DNA of 64,000 nucleotides, taken from assembly GCA_937922085.1 (NCBI GenBank), contig CAKZVD010000059.1, positions 1 through 64,000 of the forward strand, in the 5' to 3' direction. Positions 19,736 to 28,804 of the stretch are shown in pieces; position 1 is the stretch's first letter; every line of letters begins with the position of its first letter. The DNA comes from an uncultured Tenacibaculum sp. GTDB taxonomy: Bacteria; Bacteroidota; Bacteroidia; Flavobacteriales; Flavobacteriaceae. The translations under genes were made by a program, and so were the position numbers. The notes beneath the pieces are model-generated. The model was not told the origin of the DNA. It did no database searches and saw only the letters and a list, made by a program, of their open reading frames with translations.

Positions 19736-19962
19736 AGATATCATTCTGGGTTTAAATCCCTTATATTTAGATGAAAAACTTAATTATATTTTAGAAGTTA
19801 TAGAATTTAGGAGTTATTCTCAATATTTTGAAAATCTCTTTTAACTCCTTAACTTCTCTCTTTGATACTATTTTTAGTCTTCTTTAAGCAAAATCAACCC
19901 CTTAGGTTTCAGCCAATGGTAGTTTAGTTTAAAACTAATTAGATTTAATTTTTATTTTGTAA

Positions 19963-20373
19963 TTAATTGGAAATTTTCTTAGGCCATTTCCAAGCATAAT
20001 AAACAATTAAAAAAGTAATAATACTTTCTAAGAACGCCAGAAACACATAGAAAATATACCATTCAACCATTGAATTTACGCCTATAAATAACATCATTAG
20101 TGTAAACAAGCTTCCAAAAACAATATTTAAAAATCGATTTATTTTAGGTTTCAGAATTATTGATGCTCCAACCATTATCGAAGAAATTGCCAAAATTATT
20201 GATGCTATTAATAATTTCGTAGGGCTATCTAAAACATTCTCTCCCGTTATTAAACTATTTATTTTACCTGGTGTGTACAATTCAAAATAGTCTCCATATA
20301 AATAACAGAAAGTTACAGAAGCCCACAATGAGGCCAATTTAATTTTGACGTTTACTTTTGGGTTTTCTAACAT
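19963..20373 (-). CDS. Hypothetical 4-TM membrane protein
   Basis: Hydrophobic ORF 'KIKLASLWASVTFCYLYGDYFELYTPGKI', a recurring Bacteroidota membrane-protein type. Confidence 0.6.
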   Translation of the reverse strand: MLENPKVNVKIKLASLWASVTFCYLYGDYFELYTPGKINSLITGENVLDSPTKLLIASIILAISSIMVGASIILKPKINRFLNIVFGSLFTLMMLFIGVNSMVEWYIFYVFLAFLESIITFLIVYYAWKWPKKISN

Positions 20374-20602
20374 TAGAATTTGATTTTTTTGATTTAAAAG
20401 TAAGACGATTCATTTGTAATTTTGTTACCTGCGATTATTATACAATCGATAATAAAACAATCAGTTACCTCCTACTTATCTAAAAAATTATTCATTTATT
20501 AAAAAATAGATTAAAAGTGCCTAATTCGTTTTTATTCTTAAATTTTCAAAAAACTATAATAATATTATTGCGCCTTACTTTTTTAAAACTATTAATTTAG
20601 AT

Positions 20603-20636
20603 TAATTTTGTAAAATGAGTTCTGAAATTATTTCAG
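20603..20636 (+). promoter_or_regulatory. Bacteroidota-type -7 element followed by a palindrome
   Basis: TAATTTTG (20603-20610; TAnnTTTG) and CTGAAATTATTTCAG (20622-20636) upstream of 20670. Confidence 0.45.
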
Positions 20637-20669
20637 GTTCTAAATTAAATAAAAGGAATACTCTATAAA

Positions 20670-21518
20670 TTGACAAACATTAGAAAAATTCATATTGAAA
20701 CACCAATAGGTCATTCTATAGCTATTAATCAGTTCATAGTTAAAAACACTAATAACATTGCTGTTATATGTTCTGCCACAGGTGTTTTACAAGGCTATTA
20801 TGCTAAGTTCGCTTCTTATTTAAACAAAAACGGTTTTACGGTATATACTTTCGATTATAGTGGAATTGGATTATCAAAAAAAGAAAGTCTCAAAACTTTT
20901 GATAGTACCCTTTCTAATTGGGCTGTTAATGATATGGAAAGTGTTTTTAAATATGTAAAAAAACAACATCCAACACAAAACATTCACTGTATTTGTCATA
21001 GTATTGGTGGACAGTTATTAGGATTAGCTCCTAGCAATAAAATATTTAAGAATATTATATTGGTTACAGTTCAAAATATAAACCATAGCATGTGGAAGGG
21101 TTTTGGTAAAATTCAAATGTTTGTAAACTATCACCTTTTAATTCCTATTATAACAACTTTATTTGGTTACTTACCAAGTAAAAAATTTATGAAAATGGAA
21201 AATTTACCTAAATCTATGGCTTTAGAATTTGCTAGTTGGGGACGAAAGAAAAATCATGTTTTTCATTACAAAAAAAAAGAAGAGCTATTTCATCATCAAA
21301 TAAAAGGAAATATAACCTCTTATAGTACAGAAAATGATAATTTTGCTCCTGAAAAAGCTGTTGACTGGATGACTCAAAAGTATGTGAATGCAAATAGAAC
21401 TCGAAAACATTTAGTTGCAAAAGAATATCATGTTAAAAACATTGGGCATTTTGGCTTTTTTAAATCAAAATATGAAAATTCAATATGGCAAGAATTCTTG
21501 TCAGATTTAAACACATAA
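20670..21518 (+). CDS. Alpha/beta-hydrolase (TTG start as called)
   Basis: 'FDYSGIGLSKKESLKTFDST', nucleophile elbow 'CHSIGGQLLGLAP', C-terminal 'NIGHFGFF'. Confidence 0.88.
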   Translation: MTNIRKIHIETPIGHSIAINQFIVKNTNNIAVICSATGVLQGYYAKFASYLNKNGFTVYTFDYSGIGLSKKESLKTFDSTLSNWAVNDMESVFKYVKKQHPTQNIHCICHSIGGQLLGLAPSNKIFKNIILVTVQNINHSMWKGFGKIQMFVNYHLLIPIITTLFGYLPSKKFMKMENLPKSMALEFASWGRKKNHVFHYKKKEELFHHQIKGNITSYSTENDNFAPEKAVDWMTQKYVNANRTRKHLVAKEYHVKNIGHFGFFKSKYENSIWQEFLSDLNT

Positions 21519-22031
21519 ATGAAACAACTAAATCACGAAGAAATAACCAATAACAATCAAAAATTTCCAATTACTATTGTTTGCGATGCTATACGTACTC
21601 CAGAAAATATTGGAATGTGTTTCAGAATTGCTGAAAGTTTTGGTGTTTCAAAAATATATTTACACGAAAATTCGCCTACTATAGAAAACAGAAGTGTTAA
21701 GCGAACAGCCAGAAATACTTTTAATGAAATCAGTTTTGAACAATATCATAATTTTTCACAAACTATAGATACATTAAAGAAAGAAGGAAATTCAATTATT
21801 GGTATTGAAATTACTGATCAAAGCATAAATATTCAAGATTTTGATTTTAAAAATCATAAAAAAATCGTTTTACTTTTGGGGAGTGAACGACACGGAATTA
21901 AAAATATTGATTTAGTAGATGCTACTATTTCTATTCCTATGTATGGAAGAAATTCTAGTATGAATGTAGTTCATAGTTTGGCTATTACATTATATGAAGT
22001 AACGAATCAGTTATCAGTAATTAGTAATTAG
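21519..22031 (+). CDS. TrmH/SpoU-family RNA methyltransferase
   Basis: 'CDAIRTPENIGMCFRIAESFGVSKIYL', 'VLLLGSERHGI', 'MYGRNSSMNVVHSLAITLYE'. Confidence 0.92.
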   Translation: MKQLNHEEITNNNQKFPITIVCDAIRTPENIGMCFRIAESFGVSKIYLHENSPTIENRSVKRTARNTFNEISFEQYHNFSQTIDTLKKEGNSIIGIEITDQSINIQDFDFKNHKKIVLLLGSERHGIKNIDLVDATISIPMYGRNSSMNVVHSLAITLYEVTNQLSVISN

Positions 22032-22043
22032 TAATTAGTAATT
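22016..22043. repeat. Heptamer tandem repeat (AGTAATT)x4
   Basis: Four perfect AGTAATT units plus a partial unit across the 3' end of the TrmH-like gene. Confidence 0.9.
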
Positions 22044-22066
22044 AGTAAAATTATATTTTTTAATTA

Positions 22067-22666
22067 ATGAAAAAACACTTTTACATTATATTATTATTAT
22101 TTCCTTTATTAATTCAATCTCAAGAATTTATTAAAGGTAAATTAATTACATCCCAAAGTTTTAAAAATAAATTTCCTTTAATTTTAGCAAGTATAGATGG
22201 TTTTATTGAAAGAAAAGTACTTGATGATAATGGTTCATTTCAACTAAGAATTGAAAAAGAACAACCAGAATATACTATCCATTTTAATATAAATGATAGT
22301 ATTGTTAAAACATATATTTTTAAACATTCTTGGACAAAAAGGAAGCGATTTAAATTAATTTCTTTTAGCAAAAAATGTGATATTACTATAAAAAATGCTA
22401 TTGAAGATAGAAAAAACGACTGCCTGAAATTATACGTTTATCAAGAAGAAGAACTAACAGAAGAAGATCTTAATATTCAACTAAAATATAATTTTACCTA
22501 TATTTTAATTACCAATGAAGATATTCTTAATTTTGATTGTTATAAAAAATATAATCATACTGCCTTGAGATGCTTTATACTAGACAAAGATCTTTCTAGA
22601 AATATCATAAATAAAAATACAATTGGTATAGGCAATGCCATCATTAATGGCCCTTGCCTTAAATAA
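22067..22666 (+). CDS. Exported hypothetical protein
   Basis: Signal peptide 'MKKHFYIILLLFPLLIQSQ'. Confidence 0.55.
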   Translation: MKKHFYIILLLFPLLIQSQEFIKGKLITSQSFKNKFPLILASIDGFIERKVLDDNGSFQLRIEKEQPEYTIHFNINDSIVKTYIFKHSWTKRKRFKLISFSKKCDITIKNAIEDRKNDCLKLYVYQEEELTEEDLNIQLKYNFTYILITNEDILNFDCYKKYNHTALRCFILDKDLSRNIINKNTIGIGNAIINGPCLK

Positions 22667-22680
22667 AGACTAAATAAATA

Positions 22681-23700
22681 ATGAAAGGAGTTTTATTAGT
22701 AAACTTAGGATCACCAGATAGTACAGATCCAAAAGACGTAAAAAAATACTTAGGTGAATTTTTAATGGATGAAAGAGTGATCGATGTTCCGTATTGGTTT
22801 CGTTCTTTTTTGGTTAAAGGAATTATACTTAATACACGACCAAAAAAATCTGCTGCTGCCTATAAAAAAATATGGTGGAAAGACGGTTCTCCATTAATTG
22901 TATTATCTGAAAGATTACAAAACAAAGTGCAAGCAAAAACAGAATTACCTGTTGCTTTAGCGATGCGTTATGGATCAATGTCTTTAAAAGGTGGTCTACA
23001 AGAATTATATGATAAAGGAGTAAAGGATGTTTTATTAATTCCTTTATATCCTCAATTTGCAATGGCAACCACAGAAACAATTGTTGTATTAGCAGAGGAA
23101 TTACGAAAAGAATTCTTCTCAGACATGAAAATAACAGATGTTCCTGCTTTTTATAAAAAACCAGAATACATTAAAGCGTTATCTAATAGTATTAAAGAAT
23201 ACTTAGCAGATAAGGATTATGATCATTTATTGTTTTCTTATCATGGTGTACCTGAACGTCATATTCGCAAATCCGATATTACAAAATCACATTGTAAAAT
23301 AGATGGTAGTTGTTGTAATACTCCCTCACCTGCTCACGAGTTTTGTTATCGTCATCAATGCCTTCAAACTACAAAAAATGTAATTAATGAATTAGGTTTA
23401 GATGAGAACACCGTTTCAACGTCTTTTCAGTCTCGTTTAGGTGTCGATCCTTGGTTACAACCTTATACAGATAGAACTATTGTAAAAAAAGCAGAGAAAG
23501 ATGGTGTTAAAAAACTAGCAATAGTAACTCCTGCTTTTGTTTCTGATTGTTTAGAAACATTAGAAGAAATAGCTATGGAAGGAAAAGAAGAATTTTTAGA
23601 AGCTGGTGGAGAAGAATTCTATACCGTTCCTTGTATTAACGATAGTAATGAATGGGTAGACGTTTTAACTAACTGGATTACTAATTGGGAACAAAAATAA
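22681..23700 (+). CDS. hemH: Ferrochelatase
   Basis: 'KGVLLVNLGSPDSTDPKDVKKYLGEFLMDERVIDVP', 'LLFSYHGVPERHIRKSD', 'VVTPAFVSDCLETLEEI'-like C-terminus. Confidence 0.96.
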   Translation: MKGVLLVNLGSPDSTDPKDVKKYLGEFLMDERVIDVPYWFRSFLVKGIILNTRPKKSAAAYKKIWWKDGSPLIVLSERLQNKVQAKTELPVALAMRYGSMSLKGGLQELYDKGVKDVLLIPLYPQFAMATTETIVVLAEELRKEFFSDMKITDVPAFYKKPEYIKALSNSIKEYLADKDYDHLLFSYHGVPERHIRKSDITKSHCKIDGSCCNTPSPAHEFCYRHQCLQTTKNVINELGLDENTVSTSFQSRLGVDPWLQPYTDRTIVKKAEKDGVKKLAIVTPAFVSDCLETLEEIAMEGKEEFLEAGGEEFYTVPCINDSNEWVDVLTNWITNWEQK

Positions 23701-23746
23701 ATCATTAATTGATAAAAAAGTAACACTCTTTTAACCTTGAAACATC

Positions 23747-23754
23747 TATATTTG
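23747..23754 (+). promoter_or_regulatory. Bacteroidota -7 promoter element
   Basis: TATATTTG (TAnnTTTG) 22 bp upstream of the 23777 start. Confidence 0.45.
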
Positions 23755-23776
23755 CCGCTAACTAAATAAATATAAA

Positions 23777-24469
23777 ATGAAAAACAATTTGAAAAAGATT
23801 GTAGCTGTAGTAGCTGTAGCAATCGTATCTGTAGGTAGTATTACTGCTCAAAAGAAACTAGGTAAATTTGGTGGTTTAACTCAGAAAAAAATAGCTTTCA
23901 AAAAAATTAGAGTGCCTTATACTGATGTAGTTTCTTACAAAGGTTTTGTAAAGCCTGGTAATGAAGATGAAGTAAAGAATGGGAAGAAATTCTATTATTT
24001 ATATGTATGGGTTCCTGCTGTTGCTCCAGAATTAGGAGTAAGAATGGTTTCCCCAGTTGGAAAAAACAATCCAAAAAACGCAATTGTTTCTGCAGATTTT
24101 GAAGCGAACAAAGATTCTAAAGATTATTTTGACACATATATAACTTTAGAACGTTCGGATATTGTTACAAAAGGTTCTATTACTGAAGACAAAGTAAAAA
24201 ATGCAAAATGGTTTACACTTGCTAAAAATGATGATAGTGGAGAAATGCCTAAGTTACCTAGTGGAGCTAGATATAATTCATTATTAAGATATAAAAGTAA
24301 AGTTGGTGATCCTTTAAAAGCGTTAACTGCTGGTTTATATAGAATTGGTTTTACTACTTTTAAAAGAGGAGAAGTAAAAGGTTCTTTTTTAGCTCAAATA
24401 GGAGCGCCTGTAAAACTTCCTGGAGTTATCGTTGCTAAATCTATTGCTGAATTAAATAAGCAGATGTAA
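23777..24469 (+). CDS. LipL32-like secreted protein
   Basis: 'GFVKPGNEDEVKNGKKFYYLYVWVPAVAPELGVRMVSPVGK' and 'GLYRIGFTTFKRGEVKGSFLAQIG' match recalled leptospiral LipL32 blocks 'GYVKPG...[27 protein letters not shown]' and '[24 protein letters not shown]'; signal peptide ends 'SITAQ' with no lipobox. Confidence 0.85.
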   Translation: MKNNLKKIVAVVAVAIVSVGSITAQKKLGKFGGLTQKKIAFKKIRVPYTDVVSYKGFVKPGNEDEVKNGKKFYYLYVWVPAVAPELGVRMVSPVGKNNPKNAIVSADFEANKDSKDYFDTYITLERSDIVTKGSITEDKVKNAKWFTLAKNDDSGEMPKLPSGARYNSLLRYKSKVGDPLKALTAGLYRIGFTTFKRGEVKGSFLAQIGAPVKLPGVIVAKSIAELNKQM

Positions 24470-24499
24470 CATCATTATTGTTATAAAAACATTAAATTT

Positions 24500-24537
24500 G
24501 AGACCCTAAAACACAAAGTTTTAGGGTCTCATTTTTT
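24500..24537 (+). terminator. Strong intrinsic terminator hairpin
   Basis: Perfect 13-bp stem GAGACCCTAAAAC (24500-24512)/GTTTTAGGGTCTC (24518-24530) then ATTTTTT. Confidence 0.85.
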
Positions 24538-24540
24538 ATT

Positions 24541-25128
24541 ATGAATTTTGATTATATAAAATCTTTACATATCATTTTTGTTGTAACATGGTTTGCTGGT
24601 CTTTTTTATATTGTTCGTTTATTTATATATCATACAGAAGCGGAAAAAAAAGAAGAACCTGCTAAAGAAATATTACAAACTCAATACAAATTAATGGAAA
24701 AACGATTATGGTACATAATCGCATGGCCTTCTGCTATTTTAGCAAGTATCTTTGCTTTTTGGATGCTTTATGAACGACCATGGTATTTAAAAGAATCTTG
24801 GATGCATGTAAAATTAGCCTTTGTATTAGCCCTATATTTTTATCATGGAGCTTGTCATTCTATATTCAAACAATTACAAAATAATGTAATAAAATATAAT
24901 CCTTTTAAACTTCGAATTTGGAATGAAGTAGCCACTATTATTTTATTTGCTATTGTATTTCTAGTGGTTTTAAAAAATGCAATTAATTGGATTTGGGGAG
25001 TTGTTGGTATTGTATTAATATCTGTACTACTTATGATGAGTATTAAACTTTATAAGAGTATAAGAAATAAGAAAAAATGGGATACTTATGAAAAAGAACT
25101 TCTAAATAATAAAGAAAAAGAAATATAA
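24541..25128 (+). CDS. hemJ: HemJ-type protoporphyrinogen IX oxidase (CopD-like)
   Basis: 'YIKSLHIIFVVTWFAGLFYIVRLFIYHTEA', 'MEKRLWYIIAWPSA', 'SWMHVKLAFVLALYFYHGACH'. Confidence 0.93.
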   Translation: MNFDYIKSLHIIFVVTWFAGLFYIVRLFIYHTEAEKKEEPAKEILQTQYKLMEKRLWYIIAWPSAILASIFAFWMLYERPWYLKESWMHVKLAFVLALYFYHGACHSIFKQLQNNVIKYNPFKLRIWNEVATIILFAIVFLVVLKNAINWIWGVVGIVLISVLLMMSIKLYKSIRNKKKWDTYEKELLNNKEKEI

Positions 25129-25187
25129 ACATCTCTTGTAAAATTCATTACATTTGTAATACATTAATTTTAAATCCCCAATAATTT

Positions 25188-25676
25188 ATGAAAAAAGTAC
25201 TTTTACTTTCATTCGTTTTCCTATTTTTTTTAGCCTGTTCATCTAATGATTCTGAGATGGAATTAGATGAAGATGGACAAGAACAAGTAGATGGAGACAA
25301 TAATACAGATGATAATGATGGTTCTGGTGACGACAATGATAATTCTGATGGAGATACAACTTCAGATAAAGAACCTTTAATTGGTACGTGGACTTATTAT
25401 TTAGCTAATGATAAAACTGTAGTTAATGATTGTTTACAAAAAACTACTTATGTTTTTAACGAAGATAGTTCATATACATACACAGAATACAGTATAGTGA
25501 ATGGTGAATGTCAAGAAAGTACTCAAAATAATCAAAGAGGAGAATGGACCGCTAAAGGAAATAGCATGTATGAATTAAGAAGACATGGTTATACTTCAGG
25601 TGCTGTTGGTGAAATTAAATTTGAAAATGACAATAAAAATATGATTATTGCCGGTTATACTTATAAAAGAAATTAA
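25188..25676 (+). CDS. Lipocalin-like lipoprotein with acidic low-complexity linker
   Basis: Lipobox 'FLACSSNDSEMELDEDG'; 'LIGTWTYYLANDKTVVNDCLQKTTYVFNEDSSYT'. Confidence 0.75.
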   Translation: MKKVLLLSFVFLFFLACSSNDSEMELDEDGQEQVDGDNNTDDNDGSGDDNDNSDGDTTSDKEPLIGTWTYYLANDKTVVNDCLQKTTYVFNEDSSYTYTEYSIVNGECQESTQNNQRGEWTAKGNSMYELRRHGYTSGAVGEIKFENDNKNMIIAGYTYKRN

Positions 25677-25701
25677 TTTTAACTTTTAAATTACTTTTAA
25701 A

Positions 25702-26076
25702 ATGAATAGAGTTCTAATTTTATCGTTATTACTATTTACATTGTTTTCTTGTTCAAATGATGATGATACTGAAAACAGTAATGATCCTATACTTGGAAAA
25801 TGGTTTCTTTTCTCTGTAAATAACACAGAAGTTTCTGATTGTGAAAAAAAATCTTCTATTGAGTTTAAAAGTAATGGTGTATTTATTTCTGATACATTTC
25901 AAGTAGCCGGAACTAATGGGACAGATTGTTTAAACATTAATATAATCGAAAATAGATGGGAAAATAAAGGTGATAATCTTTATTCTTATAATAACCTTGA
26001 ATCTGTAATAGATTTTTCTTCTGATGGAACTTCTTTTACTGTAACTAGTGGAAATTTAGTTTACAAAAAGAATTAA
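25702..26076 (+). CDS. Lipocalin-like lipoprotein
   Basis: 'LFSCSNDDDTENSNDPILGKWFLFSVNNTEVSDCEKKSSIEFKSNG'. Confidence 0.75.
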   Translation: MNRVLILSLLLFTLFSCSNDDDTENSNDPILGKWFLFSVNNTEVSDCEKKSSIEFKSNGVFISDTFQVAGTNGTDCLNINIIENRWENKGDNLYSYNNLESVIDFSSDGTSFTVTSGNLVYKKN

Positions 26077-26100
26077 ATTTCAGATAAAGCATTCTTTAAA

Positions 26101-26136
26101 AACAGATATAAACTTTTAGTTTATATCTGTTTTTTA
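26101..26136 (+). terminator. Intrinsic terminator
   Basis: AACAGATATAAACT/AGTTTATATCTGTT stem (26101-26131) followed by T5. Confidence 0.8.
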
Positions 26137-26296
26137 TTGACTAAAATTATATGGTTTTCTTCATTTCACAATTTTAAAATAATAGCACTCCTCCTACTTA
26201 TAAACAACATGTTCATAAAACAAATACCGATTCTTAGGTATTGTATTAAATGACCTTTAAAAATACTTTTGATTTAAATTATAAAAACATTTAAAC

Positions 26297-26707
26297 ATGA
26301 AAAAAGTATTATTTTTTACATTATCACTCTTTATGTTATTTTCTTGTAGTTCTGAAGAAGGTGATATGGAAGGAGATGGATCAGTAAACCCTTCTGATCC
26401 TCTTATAGGTGTTTGGAATTTAAACTCTATTATAGGAAAGGATGGAACAGAATTTGCTGATAAATGTGATAAGATGGAAGAAACCAATTTTAAAAGTAAT
26501 GGTACACTAACTTCCACTTTGTTTGAACTTAATACAGATACAAACAATTGTGATAACTCAGAAACTATAAGCAGCAATTGGAAAAACAATGGTAATAATA
26601 CCTATACCTTTGGTCAAGGAGAATGGCTCATTAGTTTTTCTAATAATAATAAAACACTCAGTTTTAAAGATAATGATACAACATTAACTTATTCGAAGAA
26701 AAATTAA
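26297..26707 (+). CDS. Lipocalin-like lipoprotein
   Basis: 'LFSCSSEEGDMEGDG...DPLIGVWNLNSIIGKDGTEFADKCDKMEETNFKSNG'. Confidence 0.75.
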   Translation: MKKVLFFTLSLFMLFSCSSEEGDMEGDGSVNPSDPLIGVWNLNSIIGKDGTEFADKCDKMEETNFKSNGTLTSTLFELNTDTNNCDNSETISSNWKNNGNNTYTFGQGEWLISFSNNNKTLSFKDNDTTLTYSKKN

Positions 26708-26727
26708 TAATACTATCTAGATTAACC

Positions 26728-26763
26728 AGATGAGTTCGACTAAAGTAGAGCTCATCTTTTTTC
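26728..26763 (+). terminator. Intrinsic terminator
   Basis: AGATGAGTTC...GAGCTCATCT followed by TTTTT. Confidence 0.7.
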
Positions 26764-26890
26764 TTTTACCTTCTTAAATATTATCTTTTTAACATGAATC
26801 TTTAATTATCAAAACACTAACATATCTATAAAATTATTATCTAATTACTAAAAAAATATCTTTAAAATTTTCATTTTAACTATTTATTAA

Positions 26891-26908
26891 CACGAAATCG
26901 ATTTCGTG
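26891..26908. promoter_or_regulatory. Perfect palindromic operator candidate 1 upstream of the amylase
   Basis: CACGAAATCGATTTCGTG (18-bp perfect palindrome, central CG). Confidence 0.65.
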
Positions 26909-26957
26909 AATATCTAAACCTTTCTGTTTAAAATCTATGTGATATTTTAGATTACAA

Positions 26958-26985
26958 AATCGTTTTAGATACATCTAAAACGATT
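26958..26985. promoter_or_regulatory. Inverted-repeat operator candidate 2 upstream of the amylase
   Basis: AATCGTTTTAGAT-AC-ATCTAAAACGATT, 13-bp perfect arms. Confidence 0.6.
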
Positions 26986-27014
26986 AATAATTAACCCTTA
27001 TTAAATATTTTAAA

Positions 27015-28721
27015 ATGAAAAAAATCAGCTTAATGCTGTTCGTTTTTCTAACATTCTTATCTTGTCAAGAAGAAGAATTAGAAAACCTTTCTAACAAAGA
27101 AAAAACATCTATTGTAACAGCTTCGAGATTAACATCTTCATTACCAGGGAATGCTGAACAAGGAGCTATGTTACATGCTCACACTTGGTCCTTTAGTGGT
27201 ATTGAAGGCGCAATTCCTCAAATTGCAGCTGCTGGATTTAATTCTGTTTAAGTTTCTCCTGTGAACAAAACAAAAGGTAACAGTCCTTGGTGGATACTAT
27301 ACCAACCCTGTGATTTAAATATTGGTAATTCAGTTTTAGGATCTGAAGATCAATTTAGAAGTATGTTTCGAACAGCAGAAAACTATGGTGTAAAAATTAT
27401 CGTGGATGTTGTTCTAAATCATGTTGGAGATAATGGTACTTCTAATAATTGGGCTAATGAATTAGATCCTGCTTTAAAAAGAAGAGAATATTTCCATTCA
27501 AATGGAAGCATTAATAACTTTCAAGATAGATGGCAATTAACCCAGCAAGATTTACTAGGGTTACCTGATTGGAATACACAAAGAGGTGACGTGCAACAAT
27601 TACACATTAATTTTTTAAATAAATGTATTAGTGCTGGTGCAGATGGTTTTCGTTTTGATGCAGCAAAGCATATGGAAACTAGCGGTGGTGAAGATGGTGA
27701 TTGGAGAGGTAATTATTGGGAAAATGTATTAGGAGCATTAAATAATAAAAATAATTTATATCTTTTTGGTGAAGTATTACCAGATAATGCTGATAACGAT
27801 GAGCAGTATTTAAGATATTATGATTTAACTGCTTATGGTTACGGAGGAACTTTACGTAATGCTGTTAGAAATAACGATGCTACTAATGTTCAAAATATTT
27901 GGCACGGAAACCATACTTTAAGTCCAGATAAATCACTCGTATATATTGAAAACCATGATGATTATGAACATAATGATGGAAATTCTAGAGCATTAAATAC
28001 TTGGCAACGTAAAATGGGATATGCCATTGCTGCAGCAAGAGCTGATGTAACTCCTCGTTTACTTGATAGACCAGGTAATGAAGATGTTTGGAAAAATGCT
28101 GATGTTGCTTTAATTAATCATTTTCATAATGCAATGGTAGGAAAAGGAGAATATCTAAGAACTCCTAGAAAAGAAACATTAGTTGTAGATAGAGGTGATT
28201 CAGGAACTGCCATAATAAATCTAGGAGGAGAATTTAACATTAGTTCTCAAACAAATTTAAGATCTGGTACCTATAATGGTGAAGCGGGTACTTTTAATGT
28301 TTCTGGAGGTACAATTACTGGAAATGTAAAAGGAGGAGCTATTGTAGTTTTATATAATGGGATTAGTTATGGAAATAATAATACAGGTAACGGTAGCCCT
28401 GGAAATGGTGGAGATCCTGGTAATGGAGGAAACCCTGATGGAGATAATGGCGGAAACGGATCAAAAACAACAATTTATGTGCATTTTGATGCTGGTTGGG
28501 GTAATTCATTATCTATACGTGGTAATACTTCTCCTTTAAATTGGAACTCTGGTATTCAAATGACTAATGTAAATGCAAATACTTGGAAATTTGCAACTGA
28601 TGCAATATCACAAGGACAAAATTTTGAGTTTAAGGTATTAATAAATGATAGTACTTGGTCTTCAGGTAATAATTTTTCTGGTAGCGGTGGACAAGTTATT
28701 GATGTATCTCCTAACTTTTAA
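27015..28721 (+). pseudogene. GH13 alpha-amylase with C-terminal starch-binding-like module, interrupted by in-frame TAA at 27249-27251
   Basis: 27015-27251 and 27261-28721 are in the same frame; joined 'AAAGFNSV*VSPVNKTKGNSPWW'; downstream 'GADGFRFDAAKHME', 'LFGEVLPD', 'YIENHDDYEHND' carry the GH13 catalytic residues. Confidence 0.9.
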
Positions 28722-28804
28722 AAACTAATATAATTCTTTAAAAAGATTACCTTTTTAGGCAGTCTTTTTTTATTTTCCCCCTACTTTCTTTAATACAAAA
28801 AACT

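Noticed and set aside
25148-26589. Minus-strand ORFs 25148-25336 and 26257-26589
   Set aside because: Antisense to lipoprotein genes; Ser/Pro-rich products are the complement of Asp/Gly-rich coding sequence.
26891-26985. Possible CRISPR-like repeats from the successive dyads
   Set aside because: The two dyads are unrelated in sequence and there are no regularly spaced repeats; no CRISPR array or cas gene seen anywhere in the window.
28357-28539. 60-aa ORF in an alternate frame within the amylase linker
   Set aside because: Product 'MGLVMEIIIQVTVALEMVEILVMEE' is an out-of-frame reading of the Gly/Asn-rich linker.
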